Both the position numbers and the translations under genes were made by a program. From Promethearchaeota archaeon (GTDB lineage Archaea; Asgardarchaeota; Thorarchaeia; Thorarchaeales; Thorarchaeaceae), in the NCBI GenBank assembly GCA_014728035.1, contig WJMJ01000045.1, positions 1 to 61,334 of the forward strand: a DNA stretch of 61,334 nucleotides, written 5' to 3'. How positions within the stretch are numbered: position 1 is the stretch's first letter; the number at the start of each line of letters is the position of its first letter. Positions 34,905 through 43,797 of this stretch are shown in pieces. Below the pieces are notes generated by a model. It saw only the letters and a list, made by a program, of their open reading frames with translations. It was not told the DNA's origin and did no database searches.

Positions 34905-36074
34905 TTGCTAGGCTCTGAGATATTTAATGAATTCCATAGATTGATTGATTTTGAGTTCCCGATGATTGATTTAGTCGCAGTTATTCCATATGTACTTCCG
35001 TTGCTGCTATTTTCGATTATCCTTCTCTTATATCAACGTTATATGATTCCTGATGATTTGAAAAGGAACGTGATTGTATTTGCAGGAATCCTTTCACTTG
35101 GTGCTGCTTCACTACTGACTCTATATGCTGGATTCGGCTCGATTTGGTGGGGTCCTGATGAACTAACTTTTGGATCTTGGTATAATTTTATTTGGGCTCT
35201 CCAACTTGTTTCCAATCTGATATTCGGTTCAGTTTTTAGTGGTTTGGCATACGTAATTGGAATAGGAATCTTATTTTTCATTCTTGCAAATTTGGTAATA
35301 GCTCCCCCTGATCCTGACTTTGTTGGTCTTAGAGCGGAACTGAAAGATGCTGAAGAAAATTTAAAGGAACTTGAAAACCAAGTTCAATCTTTGATAGAAG
35401 AGAAAAAAGAATTAGAGGCCGAGAATAAAAAGCTCAATGAATTCTTGTCTGAAAAAGAAGAAGCTCTCAAGACCCTGCAGACTCAAGTAGAATCACTCAC
35501 TTCCGAAGTTGAATCATTAACATCAGAAGACGAAGAGGATATAGAAAGAATATCTTCAGATGAGCTAGAATCGCTCAAAACACAACTTGATGCCGCTAGG
35601 TCTGAAGCAGAATCAGCCAAAGCTCAAGAACAAGAACTATTGGAAACACTCTCGAAGAAAGACCAGACGATTAGTACTCTGCAAACTGAGCTATCAGAAG
35701 CAAAAGGAAAGTCATTCGATACAGAGGAAGCCCCAGTGGCATCGGATGAAGCTATGAAAACACTCAAGGACCAACTTCAGCAAACAAAATCAATTTTGGA
35801 AAACTATTCTCGCCGGGCTGAAACTGCTTCCGAAGTATCTGATAGTGTCATCTCTGATTTAGTTCAACTCATCTCACAGATTGAAGGGAGCGAACTCGAT
35901 ACTTCTAGTAAACAAGTCCTTACTGATTTAGTTGAGGGCTTAGGTAGAGCAGTAGGTCGAGTATCAGGTCCTCCAGGTGAAAAAGAAAAAGATGAACCAA
36001 AGATTGAGATGATTGGTGCCGTTATGATGGTTCATGAGATTGTAGATAGTATTAAGAGACTGACAAGAAAGTAG
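34905..36074 (+). CDS. Membrane protein with long cytoplasmic coiled coil
   Basis: 389 residues. TTG start with a strong ribosome site (ACGGAGGA). Three hydrophobic helices occupy about 20-45, 58-77 and 105-128; then a coiled coil of about 150 residues (Glu/Lys/Ser/Leu heptads, about 140-270) and a polar C-terminal helix region. This architecture fits a structural, tethering or signalling protein at the membrane. No catalytic motif. A hairpin terminator overlaps the stop codon. Family not recognised. Confidence 0.7.
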   Translation: MLGSEIFNEFHRLIDFEFPMIDLVAVIPYVLPLLLFSIILLLYQRYMIPDDLKRNVIVFAGILSLGAASLLTLYAGFGSIWWGPDELTFGSWYNFIWALQLVSNLIFGSVFSGLAYVIGIGILFFILANLVIAPPDPDFVGLRAELKDAEENLKELENQVQSLIEEKKELEAENKKLNEFLSEKEEALKTLQTQVESLTSEVESLTSEDEEDIERISSDELESLKTQLDAARSEAESAKAQEQELLETLSKKDQTISTLQTELSEAKGKSFDTEEAPVASDEAMKTLKDQLQQTKSILENYSRRAETASEVSDSVISDLVQLISQIEGSELDTSSKQVLTDLVEGLGRAVGRVSGPPGEKEKDEPKIEMIGAVMMVHEIVDSIKRLTRK

Positions 36075-36103
36075 GAACAGAGCAATCTGTTCCCCATTTT
36101 TTC
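36074..36103 (+). terminator. Hairpin terminator with T-run
   Basis: GGAACAG (36074-36080) and CTGTTCC (36087-36093), perfect 7-bp stem, 6-nt loop, followed by CCCATTTTTTC. It overlaps the last base of the stop codon of the preceding gene. Confidence 0.75.
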
Positions 36104-36241
36104 TATAGAATTGCTTTTTCTGTTTTGCAATTCTGTCGTTTTGTGTGCAGTTTGTACACGTTTGAGACTATTTTTGATTCATATCGTCAACAATTGAAAT
36201 AATTAGATTCAGTGAGTAATACGATTGATTACCTCCTATTT

Positions 36242-36276
36242 ACAACCTCTAAATCATGAGGTTGTTAGTCTTTTTT
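36242..36276 (+). terminator. Hairpin plus T-run inside leader, possible attenuator
   Basis: Perfect 8-bp stem ACAACCTC (36242-36249) and GAGGTTGT (36258-36265), 8-nt loop, followed by TAGTCTTTTTTG. It has terminator form but lies upstream of the protease gene with no gene between it and the previous terminator, so it may attenuate a transcript that starts earlier, or be a leftover of the preceding operon end. Confidence 0.5.
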
Positions 36277-36418
36277 GAAGTGCAGCTGCGTTTTCATCTA
36301 AATCTGTTAATCTAGTGTCTTGAATATATCCAAAACCAGTCGCAAGCTTTAATAGTGAGGATTATCTCAGTCTTGATAATCACACTTTGAGTAGAGAACG
36401 CGGAAAGAGGAGATAAAC

Positions 36419-36544
36419 TTGCCCGATTCAAGAATTTGGCAAGTTCTGAGGTTTTGCTACCGTGTACTCGGTGTACCATATGATGTATGCCACATAACAC
36501 GACGTGGGTTCTCTATAATTAACCGAAGAGTGAGGAATGATTAA
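36419..36544 (+). CDS. Possible leader peptide (uORF) of giant protease
   Basis: A 41-residue reading frame starting with TTG at 36419 behind AGAGGAGAT (spacing about 6 nt), rich in Arg with two Cys and one His, ending TAA at 36542-36544, 3 nt before the protease ATG. The TTG lies within the left arm of an inverted repeat (36416-36423/36438-36445). It could be a regulatory leader peptide or a chance frame; the coding signal is weak. Confidence 0.25.
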   Translation: MPDSRIWQVLRFCYRVLGVPYDVCHITRRGFSIINRRVRND

Positions 36545-36547
36545 AAA

Positions 36548-39500
36548 ATGAATAAGAAGAGGATAGCTCTCGTTCTGTTCCTTGCAGCAGCCATGAGTCT
36601 CTCAATGTGCTTTGCACCCATGGTACCTGTTGCACAGGCCGAAGATAATGCTCTTCCATCATTCACCCCTGAACAAGTTCAGGAGATTGAAGACTTTTAC
36701 AATAAAGTCGAATCGCCTGATTTTGTCCCAGAGGTGCATCACCTTATTTCATCTTGGCTTGCTGGCGAAGATGTTACAAATAAGATGGTTATGCGTGATG
36801 GAATGCCTAGCATTATGATCTACGGTACTGCCAATATGGATGTGGACAGAATCGAAGAAATAGTCGATGTCAGCTGGAAAGCTGACTTAAGAGCGCTCCA
36901 AGTTGTTAAGGCTTACTTGCCTTCAGCTGATTCTGTTGATGCACTTCTTGCAGTAGACGGTGTTGCCACCATTTCTGCTGATGAGAAAGCATTTGCATTC
37001 GATGATCTGAACAAGAACATCGATGTTGCACCCGTAACCGAACCTGGTTTGGATATGGAACAGGTAGCTGATATAGTAAACGCAAACGACATGTGGACAG
37101 ATTACACTGGTGCTGGTGTGACAGTCGGTCACGTTGACACTGGTTGTGACTTCGGTCACCCCGCTCTACAACATGCATTTCACCCTGATTCCTATGACCC
37201 ATCTGGTTATGCAATCACACCAACATATTACCATGCTAACAGTTCAGAAGTTACGAACATGACTGCATGGGAAGAAATGGGTTACCTGCTAACTTACGAG
37301 GATAGCGGTAGCGTTTATGTGAATGTTACAGGTTGGGATCCAACTACAAACAACAATGGTGGACCACGAAGTCTTATGGGACTCTTACCTCCATTTGGTG
37401 ATGGATATCCATACGGTAGTAACATTGGATTTGTAGGTCTCTACGAGTGGGCATGGGGTATTAGCAACGCATCAGAATTTGTTGCAAATGAGCTCTGGAA
37501 GGATTGGGAACTCCCATCCGGTATATCTGGAGATTACCAACTCGGTTGGATCTTCCAGCAGAAACAGGGTCCATATACAAAAATGTTTGCTCCCGCTCTA
37601 GTATTCAACAACAGCGGAACCTGGAACCTAGTCATTGACTGGGAAGGTGCAGAGGGCTGGTCAGCCTTTTGGAATGGTGCTATGTATTGGGAGAGTCTCG
37701 ATCTTAACGATACTGCTGACAGAACCATGATTACCGACTTGTTTGACTGGAGCTTTGCAGATGACTACGCAGATGGAGATATATACTCTCTAGCTAGTCC
37801 TATTGTAGCAGAAGACATAGACGGAGACTCAATTGTTGATTTGAGCCTCGGTGCTCTAGCATGGACTTATGACGATGCTGGCTGGTTCAGCGACGAATTA
37901 ATGTTCCAAGGTTTCCGTTCAGATGGTGATGCAATTTCACTATACTTTGACTTTGGTACTCACGGTACCGCTACTGCAGCACACGTTGCAGCTCGCGACA
38001 CTACTGAGATGTACTATCAAGCAGATAATGACAAATATGTCAACTTCACTGGAATTGCACCAGATGCAGAAATTCTCTCAGTTGCCAGTATTACTGCTGG
38101 TGGCGATTACGGAGCATATCTGTGGATTTGTGGTTTCGACTACAACTCAACCCTTGATGAATTCTACTACAACCCATCTAGTACACACCAATCAGATCTT
38201 ACAACTAACTCTTGGGGCTGGATTACAGAACCAAGCAGCGAATTTAACTACTTATCACTAACATGGACTATTCTATCAGTTCCTGGCTACCTCGATCCAT
38301 CCTACCCAGGCGTATTTCACGTCTTTTCGGCAGGTAACGAGGGTGCAGGTTTCATGACTGGAGCTCCACCAGGCTCAAGCCCAGGTGTACTCACAGTTGG
38401 TGCCTCAACAGCTAGCGAATGGCTAGGATACCTATATGGTGATACTCAACCCTATGCAAATGCATTAGCAAGCTTCACAAGCAAAGGACCAAACTTCTCT
38501 GGCTATCCAAAGCCTGATGTTGTAGCTCCTGGTCTTGCTGATTACTCAGCTAATCCATGGCATGGTCAATACCTAGGACAGTACTACTATCCAAGTCCTT
38601 ACGGATACGTTCCAACCGCTAACACTACACTATTCAGTGGTACAAGTCAGGCAGCTCCTATCGCAGCTGGTGTTGCAGCACTTGTTGTAGACGCATTAGG
38701 CTCTACACCTGCTCCATCACGAATTAAGACTATTATGCAGAGTACTGCAGATGATCTTGGTTACGATCCAGCAACACAAGGCTTCGGTCTTGTTAACGCA
38801 CAGGAAGCATGTGGATTTGCAGATGGAACTGGAATCAACTTTATTGGTGAAACAGTAGACTCCATGAACAATTATGCAGATATGCTCGATGAAGCATGGA
38901 ATTACTGGGGTACTATCTCTGGTCTAGGTGTATCAGTCAACAAGACTGCTTTCGACCATCCACGTGATATCAATGATGCATCAATCTTCTTTGGCTATGC
39001 TATGCCTGGTGAGACTCTTACAGCTCAATACAAGGTATATGCAGCAGCTGACCACTCAACTGTAATGGCCGGTGCTGGCACCGTCTATAATTGGTTCCCA
39101 ACTTATGCGGAATCATTCAGCTTTGATGGTGTAACAGATGCATACAATGACACAGCTTACATGACTGATCCTTACTTGATGTACGGATTCTACAATATTA
39201 GTGCAGAAATGAACGATCCAGCTTTCGATACTGCTCTCGATACATACGATTACATGACTGTAGTTGTATCATTTGATGCAGGAGACGTTGCTGGTGCTGA
39301 GCCCTGGATGTTCCTATACGACTGGACCGACAACAACACTGATGGAATGCCAAACGCCTACAACCAGACTACTGGTAGTGGTGACGAGCTTGACAGACTA
39401 ACCAGTGCATCAGGTCCTACCAACGTGAACATGATGCCATATGCTGTTAACACCGGAGTTTTGGGTATTACCCATAACTACACGCTAGTGATTCATGATC

Positions 39501-41314
39501 CTGTATTTGATGTGAATCAGACAGCTGTTGGAAATGACTTCACTTGTAAGATCATCTTCTGGGACATGCTTGACATTGCTGGTGACCCATCAGTTACTAT
39601 AACTGCTGACGATGGTACTCCAAACACATACAACATTTCTATGGACCTACCTGCAGATCAAGAGGCTGGAATCCTCCAAGGGTATCTTGAATTAGACACC
39701 TTCGGTCTGTACATTCCTTGGAGTGTTAATGTGGTTGCTAATGTATCCACCACTGAAGGAGCTGTCAAAACCGTTGTAGACGGATTTGGCGAGGTATTAA
39801 CTCCATTCGATGCACCAATGTATGGTTGTTTGGGTGCTGACGTAGATGATTGGGACTTCCGAAGTTTCACAATCTACAATAACCAAAGCACTGCCAATTA
39901 TCTTGGTGTACGTGTTGAGTGGCCAACTACTGGTAATTCCATGTACGTTGAATTACTCAGGAACAATGGACTATCTCTTGCTTCCAATGGAGCATCTACT
40001 GATACCAGCTCAGCAATAATTGCTGATATTTCCAACACTGGAATGGGTTACTATCACATCTTCCTACATGCAACTGCTCTCAACGGCACAGCAGATCTAC
40101 CCGGTAATTACACCGTAGAGGTCATGTGGTACGAGGCATTGAATGATGATGTGATTTTGACTTACACAACCACTGGTAATCCTTCACCAACAACATTTGC
40201 TGATGGAGAAACACTTACTGGTGACCACATCGTTCTGAATGCTACCTATCCAGACTTCAACCTACCAAACATGCCTGAATTCGAAGTTACTGACATGGAA
40301 ATGTCACTTCTGTCTGGACTTTACGAAGTCAAGACTGGATCTCTTGTAATTCCTGATGCTTCCTACGATCCGTTCTCAGGAGTAATTGACACTGATCAAT
40401 TTGCCTGGGCATATGTCGAGGGTATCAAGGACGGTGACACAGTTGATATTGTTGCAGACTTTAGCAACGGTGACTGTGACATCATGGTTTGGTGGGCTGA
40501 TATTGATAATGGCACATGGACCTATGGTAACAACCTTGTTGAAGACCAAATGGCGAGCTCTGCTCATCCTGAAATTGGACAGTTCGTAGCTGACCAAGAT
40601 GGAACAATTGCTATTGGTATCTTTGACTATGACCTGCAGGAAGGTACATACGAGGTAGAAGTTGATACTAGAACCGGTCAAACCGAAACAGCTACTGGCA
40701 GAACTGTCACATTTGACACCTACCAGATGCTAAAGAACGGTGCTTACCAAGTTCTGATTTCAGCTGAAACTAAGATCAACCTTGCTTATAGTGTCAATCT
40801 GCTAGATCTTACATTGAACAACCTAATAGCTCCAGAGCTCGAAAACATTACCATTAATGGTGATGGAGCAATCAAGAACATTGATTGGAACATAACAGAC
40901 CCCAACCTTAATGACGAGCATATCTACGAAATTTACTTGTCACAGGATGGCGGACTGACCTATCAATTGTTATCATCTGGTTTCAAGACACACAACTACA
41001 CCTGGAACTCGACAGGATTCGTCATTCGCTCTACCTACAAGGTCAGAGTAGTCGTCTTTGACAATGACACTGTTGATCGTCCAGCTGGATTTGAAGTGTG
41101 GCCTGGATTATCAGATCAGATTGAATCTGGACTGTTTGAAGCAGGAACATACACACCTCCTGAACCAACTACATCAACCTCAACCTCAACCTCCGACACA
41201 ACCACTACAACAGAAGCGCCACCAGGCGTTGACTTGTTGTGGATTGGTCTATTCGGTGGTATTGGTACTGGTGTAGTGATTGTTCTAATCCTGTACTTGG
41301 TCAAGAAGAAATAG
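36548..41314 (+). CDS. Giant surface-anchored subtilisin-family (S8) protease
   Basis: 1588 residues. Signal peptide 1-31, cut near 'AQA-ED'. S8 triad D197 (VGHVDTG), H472 (FGTHGTATAAH) and S700 (SGTSQAAP), oxyanion N597. The 275 residues between Asp and His are far more than in normal subtilisins (about 30-40), so a large domain is inserted there. Beta-rich domains follow up to about 1535. A Thr/Ser stalk ('TTSTSTSTSDTTTTTEAPP') precedes a transmembrane helix and KKK end, as in surface-anchored archaeal proteins. Codons are biased to TAC, AAC and GAC in comparison with neighbouring genes, hinting at very high expression. Role probably extracellular digestion or a coat component. Confidence 0.9.
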   Translation: MNKKRIALVLFLAAAMSLSMCFAPMVPVAQAEDNALPSFTPEQVQEIEDFYNKVESPDFVPEVHHLISSWLAGEDVTNKMVMRDGMPSIMIYGTANMDVDRIEEIVDVSWKADLRALQVVKAYLPSADSVDALLAVDGVATISADEKAFAFDDLNKNIDVAPVTEPGLDMEQVADIVNANDMWTDYTGAGVTVGHVDTGCDFGHPALQHAFHPDSYDPSGYAITPTYYHANSSEVTNMTAWEEMGYLLTYEDSGSVYVNVTGWDPTTNNNGGPRSLMGLLPPFGDGYPYGSNIGFVGLYEWAWGISNASEFVANELWKDWELPSGISGDYQLGWIFQQKQGPYTKMFAPALVFNNSGTWNLVIDWEGAEGWSAFWNGAMYWESLDLNDTADRTMITDLFDWSFADDYADGDIYSLASPIVAEDIDGDSIVDLSLGALAWTYDDAGWFSDELMFQGFRSDGDAISLYFDFGTHGTATAAHVAARDTTEMYYQADNDKYVNFTGIAPDAEILSVASITAGGDYGAYLWICGFDYNSTLDEFYYNPSSTHQSDLTTNSWGWITEPSSEFNYLSLTWTILSVPGYLDPSYPGVFHVFSAGNEGAGFMTGAPPGSSPGVLTVGASTASEWLGYLYGDTQPYANALASFTSKGPNFSGYPKPDVVAPGLADYSANPWHGQYLGQYYYPSPYGYVPTANTTLFSGTSQAAPIAAGVAALVVDALGSTPAPSRIKTIMQSTADDLGYDPATQGFGLVNAQEACGFADGTGINFIGETVDSMNNYADMLDEAWNYWGTISGLGVSVNKTAFDHPRDINDASIFFGYAMPGETLTAQYKVYAAADHSTVMAGAGTVYNWFPTYAESFSFDGVTDAYNDTAYMTDPYLMYGFYNISAEMNDPAFDTALDTYDYMTVVVSFDAGDVAGAEPWMFLYDWTDNNTDGMPNAYNQTTGSGDELDRLTSASGPTNVNMMPYAVNTGVLGITHNYTLVIHDPVFDVNQTAVGNDFTCKIIFWDMLDIAGDPSVTITADDGTPNTYNISMDLPADQEAGILQGYLELDTFGLYIPWSVNVVANVSTTEGAVKTVVDGFGEVLTPFDAPMYGCLGADVDDWDFRSFTIYNNQSTANYLGVRVEWPTTGNSMYVELLRNNGLSLASNGASTDTSSAIIADISNTGMGYYHIFLHATALNGTADLPGNYTVEVMWYEALNDDVILTYTTTGNPSPTTFADGETLTGDHIVLNATYPDFNLPNMPEFEVTDMEMSLLSGLYEVKTGSLVIPDASYDPFSGVIDTDQFAWAYVEGIKDGDTVDIVADFSNGDCDIMVWWADIDNGTWTYGNNLVEDQMASSAHPEIGQFVADQDGTIAIGIFDYDLQEGTYEVEVDTRTGQTETATGRTVTFDTYQMLKNGAYQVLISAETKINLAYSVNLLDLTLNNLIAPELENITINGDGAIKNIDWNITDPNLNDEHIYEIYLSQDGGLTYQLLSSGFKTHNYTWNSTGFVIRSTYKVRVVVFDNDTVDRPAGFEVWPGLSDQIESGLFEAGTYTPPEPTTSTSTSTSDTTTTTEAPPGVDLLWIGLFGGIGTGVVIVLILYLVKKK

Positions 41315-41327
41315 GCTTTAGTTTAAA

Positions 41328-41360
41328 GGGGACACAATGTCCCCTACACCTTTCTTTTTT
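41328..41360 (+). terminator. Strong hairpin terminator
   Basis: GGGGACA (41328-41334) and TGTCCCC (41338-41344), perfect 7-bp GC-rich stem, 3-nt loop, followed by a T-rich run (CTTTTTTTG). Confidence 0.85.
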
Positions 41361-41412
41361 TGTTTCTATTACATCCAAAAGATAATGTAACTGTGGCAAA
41401 ATAAAAAATAAT

Positions 41413-41961
41413 TTACGAATGAAATTTCTCTCTAATTATGATATCAAGAATTGTTTTTCTAGGTCTTTTTTTAGGTACTTTGCCATCTGGATAATCCGGA
41501 ATTCCAATTGGAATTAACGCAACAGGTCGGATCTCATTTGGTATCTCGAGAATTTGTTTTATGGTTGCTTCATCGAAAGCACCAATCCAAACTGATCCGT
41601 ATCCCATGCAATGACTTGCTAATAGGATATTTTCAGTCAAGGCAGCAGTGTCTTGATATACATAGAGTGTTTTTCCCCTCTCTCCATAACGTTCTTCTGA
41701 TTCAGCAGGTACCGCACAAATCACAAGAATGACTGGTGCCTTTGCAATGAATTTCTGACCATAAGCACCATCTGCAAGATCCGATTTGATTTTGTTTTTT
41801 CTAACAATTATAATTCTCCATGGTTGTCGATTGCCTGCACTTGGTGCACTCAGACCAACTCGTATGATTTCATCTATATCTTGGCTTGGGATATCCGTAT
41901 TTTTGAATTTTCTAACTGATATTCGGCTAGCAATTACATCCAATATTTCTCTTTCTTTCAT
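41413..41961 (-). CDS. Nitroreductase-family FMN oxidoreductase
   Basis: About 182 residues from ATG 41961, chosen because AAGGAT lies upstream and the family starts 'EILDVIASRISVRKF'; upstream ATGs to 42036 extend it without family similarity. FMN-binding pattern: 'SRISVRKF' (R-x-S-x-R), 'APSAGNRQPW' and 'GYGSVWIGAF'. Reduces nitro or quinone-type substrates with NAD(P)H; the physiological substrate is unknown. It lies 12 bp downstream of the hydroxyacid dehydrogenase gene on the same strand, if that gene's stop is taken as the boundary. Confidence 0.85.
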   Translation of the reverse strand: MKEREILDVIASRISVRKFKNTDIPSQDIDEIIRVGLSAPSAGNRQPWRIIIVRKNKIKSDLADGAYGQKFIAKAPVILVICAVPAESEERYGERGKTLYVYQDTAALTENILLASHCMGYGSVWIGAFDEATIKQILEIPNEIRPVALIPIGIPDYPDGKVPKKRPRKTILDIIIREKFHS

Positions 41962-42048
41962 CTCATCAAATCCTTTTATTGAATATATGCCAAAGAGCAC
42001 TTCTATCTTCCGAAAATCACATTTGCTATAATTCACATCGATGAATCA

Positions 42049-43038
42049 TTACATATCTAATACATCTGGATTTACTAGGTTTTCAGGGGTTTCACCATGT
42101 AATCCTTGGATTAAATTTTGTGCACATATAGTTGACATTTTTTCTCTAGTTGCGATACTAGCACTACCAATATGAGGTGCTAAAACAACATTCTCTAATT
42201 GTAGCAATTTACTGTCTGTTTCAAGTGGCTCATTTTGAAAGACATCCAGACCTGCAGCAAAGAGATGATTTTCCGAAAGTTTGGTAATCAATGCATCCTG
42301 ATTAATAATGGGCCCCCGTGATGTGTTTACTATGATAGACCCTTTGGGCATTAGTGATAACTCTCTGCTTCCAATCATATTATACGTTTCTTCTGTTAGG
42401 GGCACATGAATCGTGACAATATCTGATTTTTCGAGAAGATTATCCAAATTACATCTTGTAGCATTCAACTCTCTTTCAACTAGCTTAGTTTTTTTACTTA
42501 CTGATCGAGTTGTATACAAAATATCCATAGAAAACCCCTTGGCTCGTTTGGCTACTGCAGTTCCTATTCTACCCAATCCAATGATTCCCAAAGTAGCTCC
42601 ATAGATATCTTTTCCTAAGAGTAATTCAGGACTCCAAGCTACTTCCCATCTCTTGTTTCTAACATATCTGTCAGCTTCAACTATTCTTCGTGATGCGGCA
42701 AATATGAGTGCCCAAGTTAAATCAGCAGTAGTTTCAGTCAGAACTCCTGGTGTGTTTGTAACCATGATTTTTTTCTCTGTGGCTTTCTCAATATCGATGT
42801 TATCATACCCAACAGCATATTGTGATATTATTTTTAAATCTGACAATTTGTCTATCACTTCTGCGTCAATCGAATCTGATAGCAATGTTATAAGCCCCGA
42901 GCTATCTTTAGCTTGTCTTATAATCTCCTCTTTAGTGGGTGGAAACTCTTCCTTCCATATATGTAATTCAACTTCATCTTTTAGTAGCTTCAAACCTTTT
43001 TCAGGAATCTTTCTAGTGACAAATACTCGTTCTGTCAA
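42049..43038 (-). CDS. D-2-hydroxyacid dehydrogenase (glyoxylate/hydroxypyruvate reductase-like)
   Basis: About 329 residues. I choose TTG 43038: it has GGTGG about 5 nt upstream and gives 'MTERVFVTRKIPEKGL', the usual start; ATG at 43062 or 43119 would add residues unlike the family. NAD site 'GIIGLGRIGTAVAKR', substrate Arg in 'VNTSRGPIIN', catalytic Glu in 'FQNEPL', catalytic His in 'LAPHIGSAS'. It interconverts 2-oxo acids (glyoxylate, hydroxypyruvate) and D-2-hydroxy acids with NAD(P)H. It could be 3-phosphoglycerate dehydrogenase (serA-like), but the ACT domain is absent. Confidence 0.85.
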   Translation of the reverse strand: MTERVFVTRKIPEKGLKLLKDEVELHIWKEEFPPTKEEIIRQAKDSSGLITLLSDSIDAEVIDKLSDLKIISQYAVGYDNIDIEKATEKKIMVTNTPGVLTETTADLTWALIFAASRRIVEADRYVRNKRWEVAWSPELLLGKDIYGATLGIIGLGRIGTAVAKRAKGFSMDILYTTRSVSKKTKLVERELNATRCNLDNLLEKSDIVTIHVPLTEETYNMIGSRELSLMPKGSIIVNTSRGPIINQDALITKLSENHLFAAGLDVFQNEPLETDSKLLQLENVVLAPHIGSASIATREKMSTICAQNLIQGLHGETPENLVNPDVLDM

Positions 43039-43250
43039 TTTTTCCACCGTGGTAAAATACATGTGATTCTTGCTATTTCGATAACTTACCACCTCATAAT
43101 AATTTCGAGAAAATACCATAAATTCATATCATAGTTAGGTACTGTCCCAAATATGATACAACATGCGGTGAACCGTTTCCTTATATTTGAAATCATCGTA
43201 AATTACATAGGTAAAGTCTATCCAAAGGCTCTACGGTGGTGAAGTAAAAA

Positions 43251-43517
43251 ATGTCCCTCGATCTACCAAGAAGTGCCATCCTCGTGCTCGACCGTCTTGC
43301 GTCGGAAGGGCCAATGACTCCCAAAGACATCAGCAAGAAGGTAGATTTAGCCCCAAGGACAATTAGTTTTGCTCTGCGAAAACTATTAGGGAAGAAACTT
43401 TGTAGAAAAATTCCTAATCTGCAAGACATGCGTCAACCATTATATATGGCTGATCAAGAACGGGCTAGAGAACTCAGAATGAAATACGAGCATGTATTCC
43501 GACAAGTCCTAATCTAG
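43251..43517 (+). CDS. MarR/ArsR-like winged helix regulator
   Basis: 88 residues. One winged helix-turn-helix: 'AILVLDRLASEGPMTPKDISKKVDLAPRTISFALRKL' (helix 2 and recognition helix 3), then a wing. Short and without an effector domain, so probably a basal DNA-binding regulator. ATG at 43251 has a GGTGG about 12 nt upstream. Target unknown; the divergent neighbour is the hydroxyacid dehydrogenase. Confidence 0.8.
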   Translation: MSLDLPRSAILVLDRLASEGPMTPKDISKKVDLAPRTISFALRKLLGKKLCRKIPNLQDMRQPLYMADQERARELRMKYEHVFRQVLI

Positions 43518-43611
43518 CTTGGAGTGCTAGCTCACCTTTTCCTTTTTCTATTCATGCACACGTTAGAATTAATAATGAAAACATTTTCTTATAGAGTAAG
43601 AGCTGAGAATA

Positions 43612-43797
43612 ATGGCGCATGAGGGATTAGCAATTTCATTTGTGATCATGGGTATACTCTTGATTTTGGGTTATCATTTTGGTCCAAGTAAAGAAATACG
43701 TGAGGTAAAGAGACTCGAAGGAAAGGTTATGTTACTTCCTTCTGCTATCATTCTTTTTGTCTTAGCAGCGATTGTATTTTCTGGAATTCTTGGCTAA
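43612..43797 (+). CDS. Small two-helix membrane protein
   Basis: 61 residues: helix about 8-24 ('ISFVIMGILLILGYHFG'), a charged loop 'PSKEIREVKRLEGK', helix about 40-60. Its stop overlaps the end of the convergent CitG-like gene by 4 bp. No family recognised. Confidence 0.55.
   Translation: MAHEGLAISFVIMGILLILGYHFGPSKEIREVKRLEGKVMLLPSAIILFVLAAIVFSGILG

Larger units (their letters stand above)
36104..36547 (+). other. Long leader region upstream of giant surface protease
   Basis: About 440 bp without a normal gene. It holds a terminator-like hairpin (36242-36276), an 8-bp inverted repeat AACTTGCC (36416-36423) and GGCAAGTT (36438-36445), and a short reading frame 36419-36544 with a good ribosome site, ending 3 nt before the protease ATG. 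The transcription start cannot be fixed, but the density of structure suggests a regulated leader. Confidence 0.45.

Noticed and set aside
36312..36500. 62-residue minus-strand frame in the leader of the giant protease
   Set aside because: No ribosome site and composition not protein-like; it overlaps the inverted repeat.
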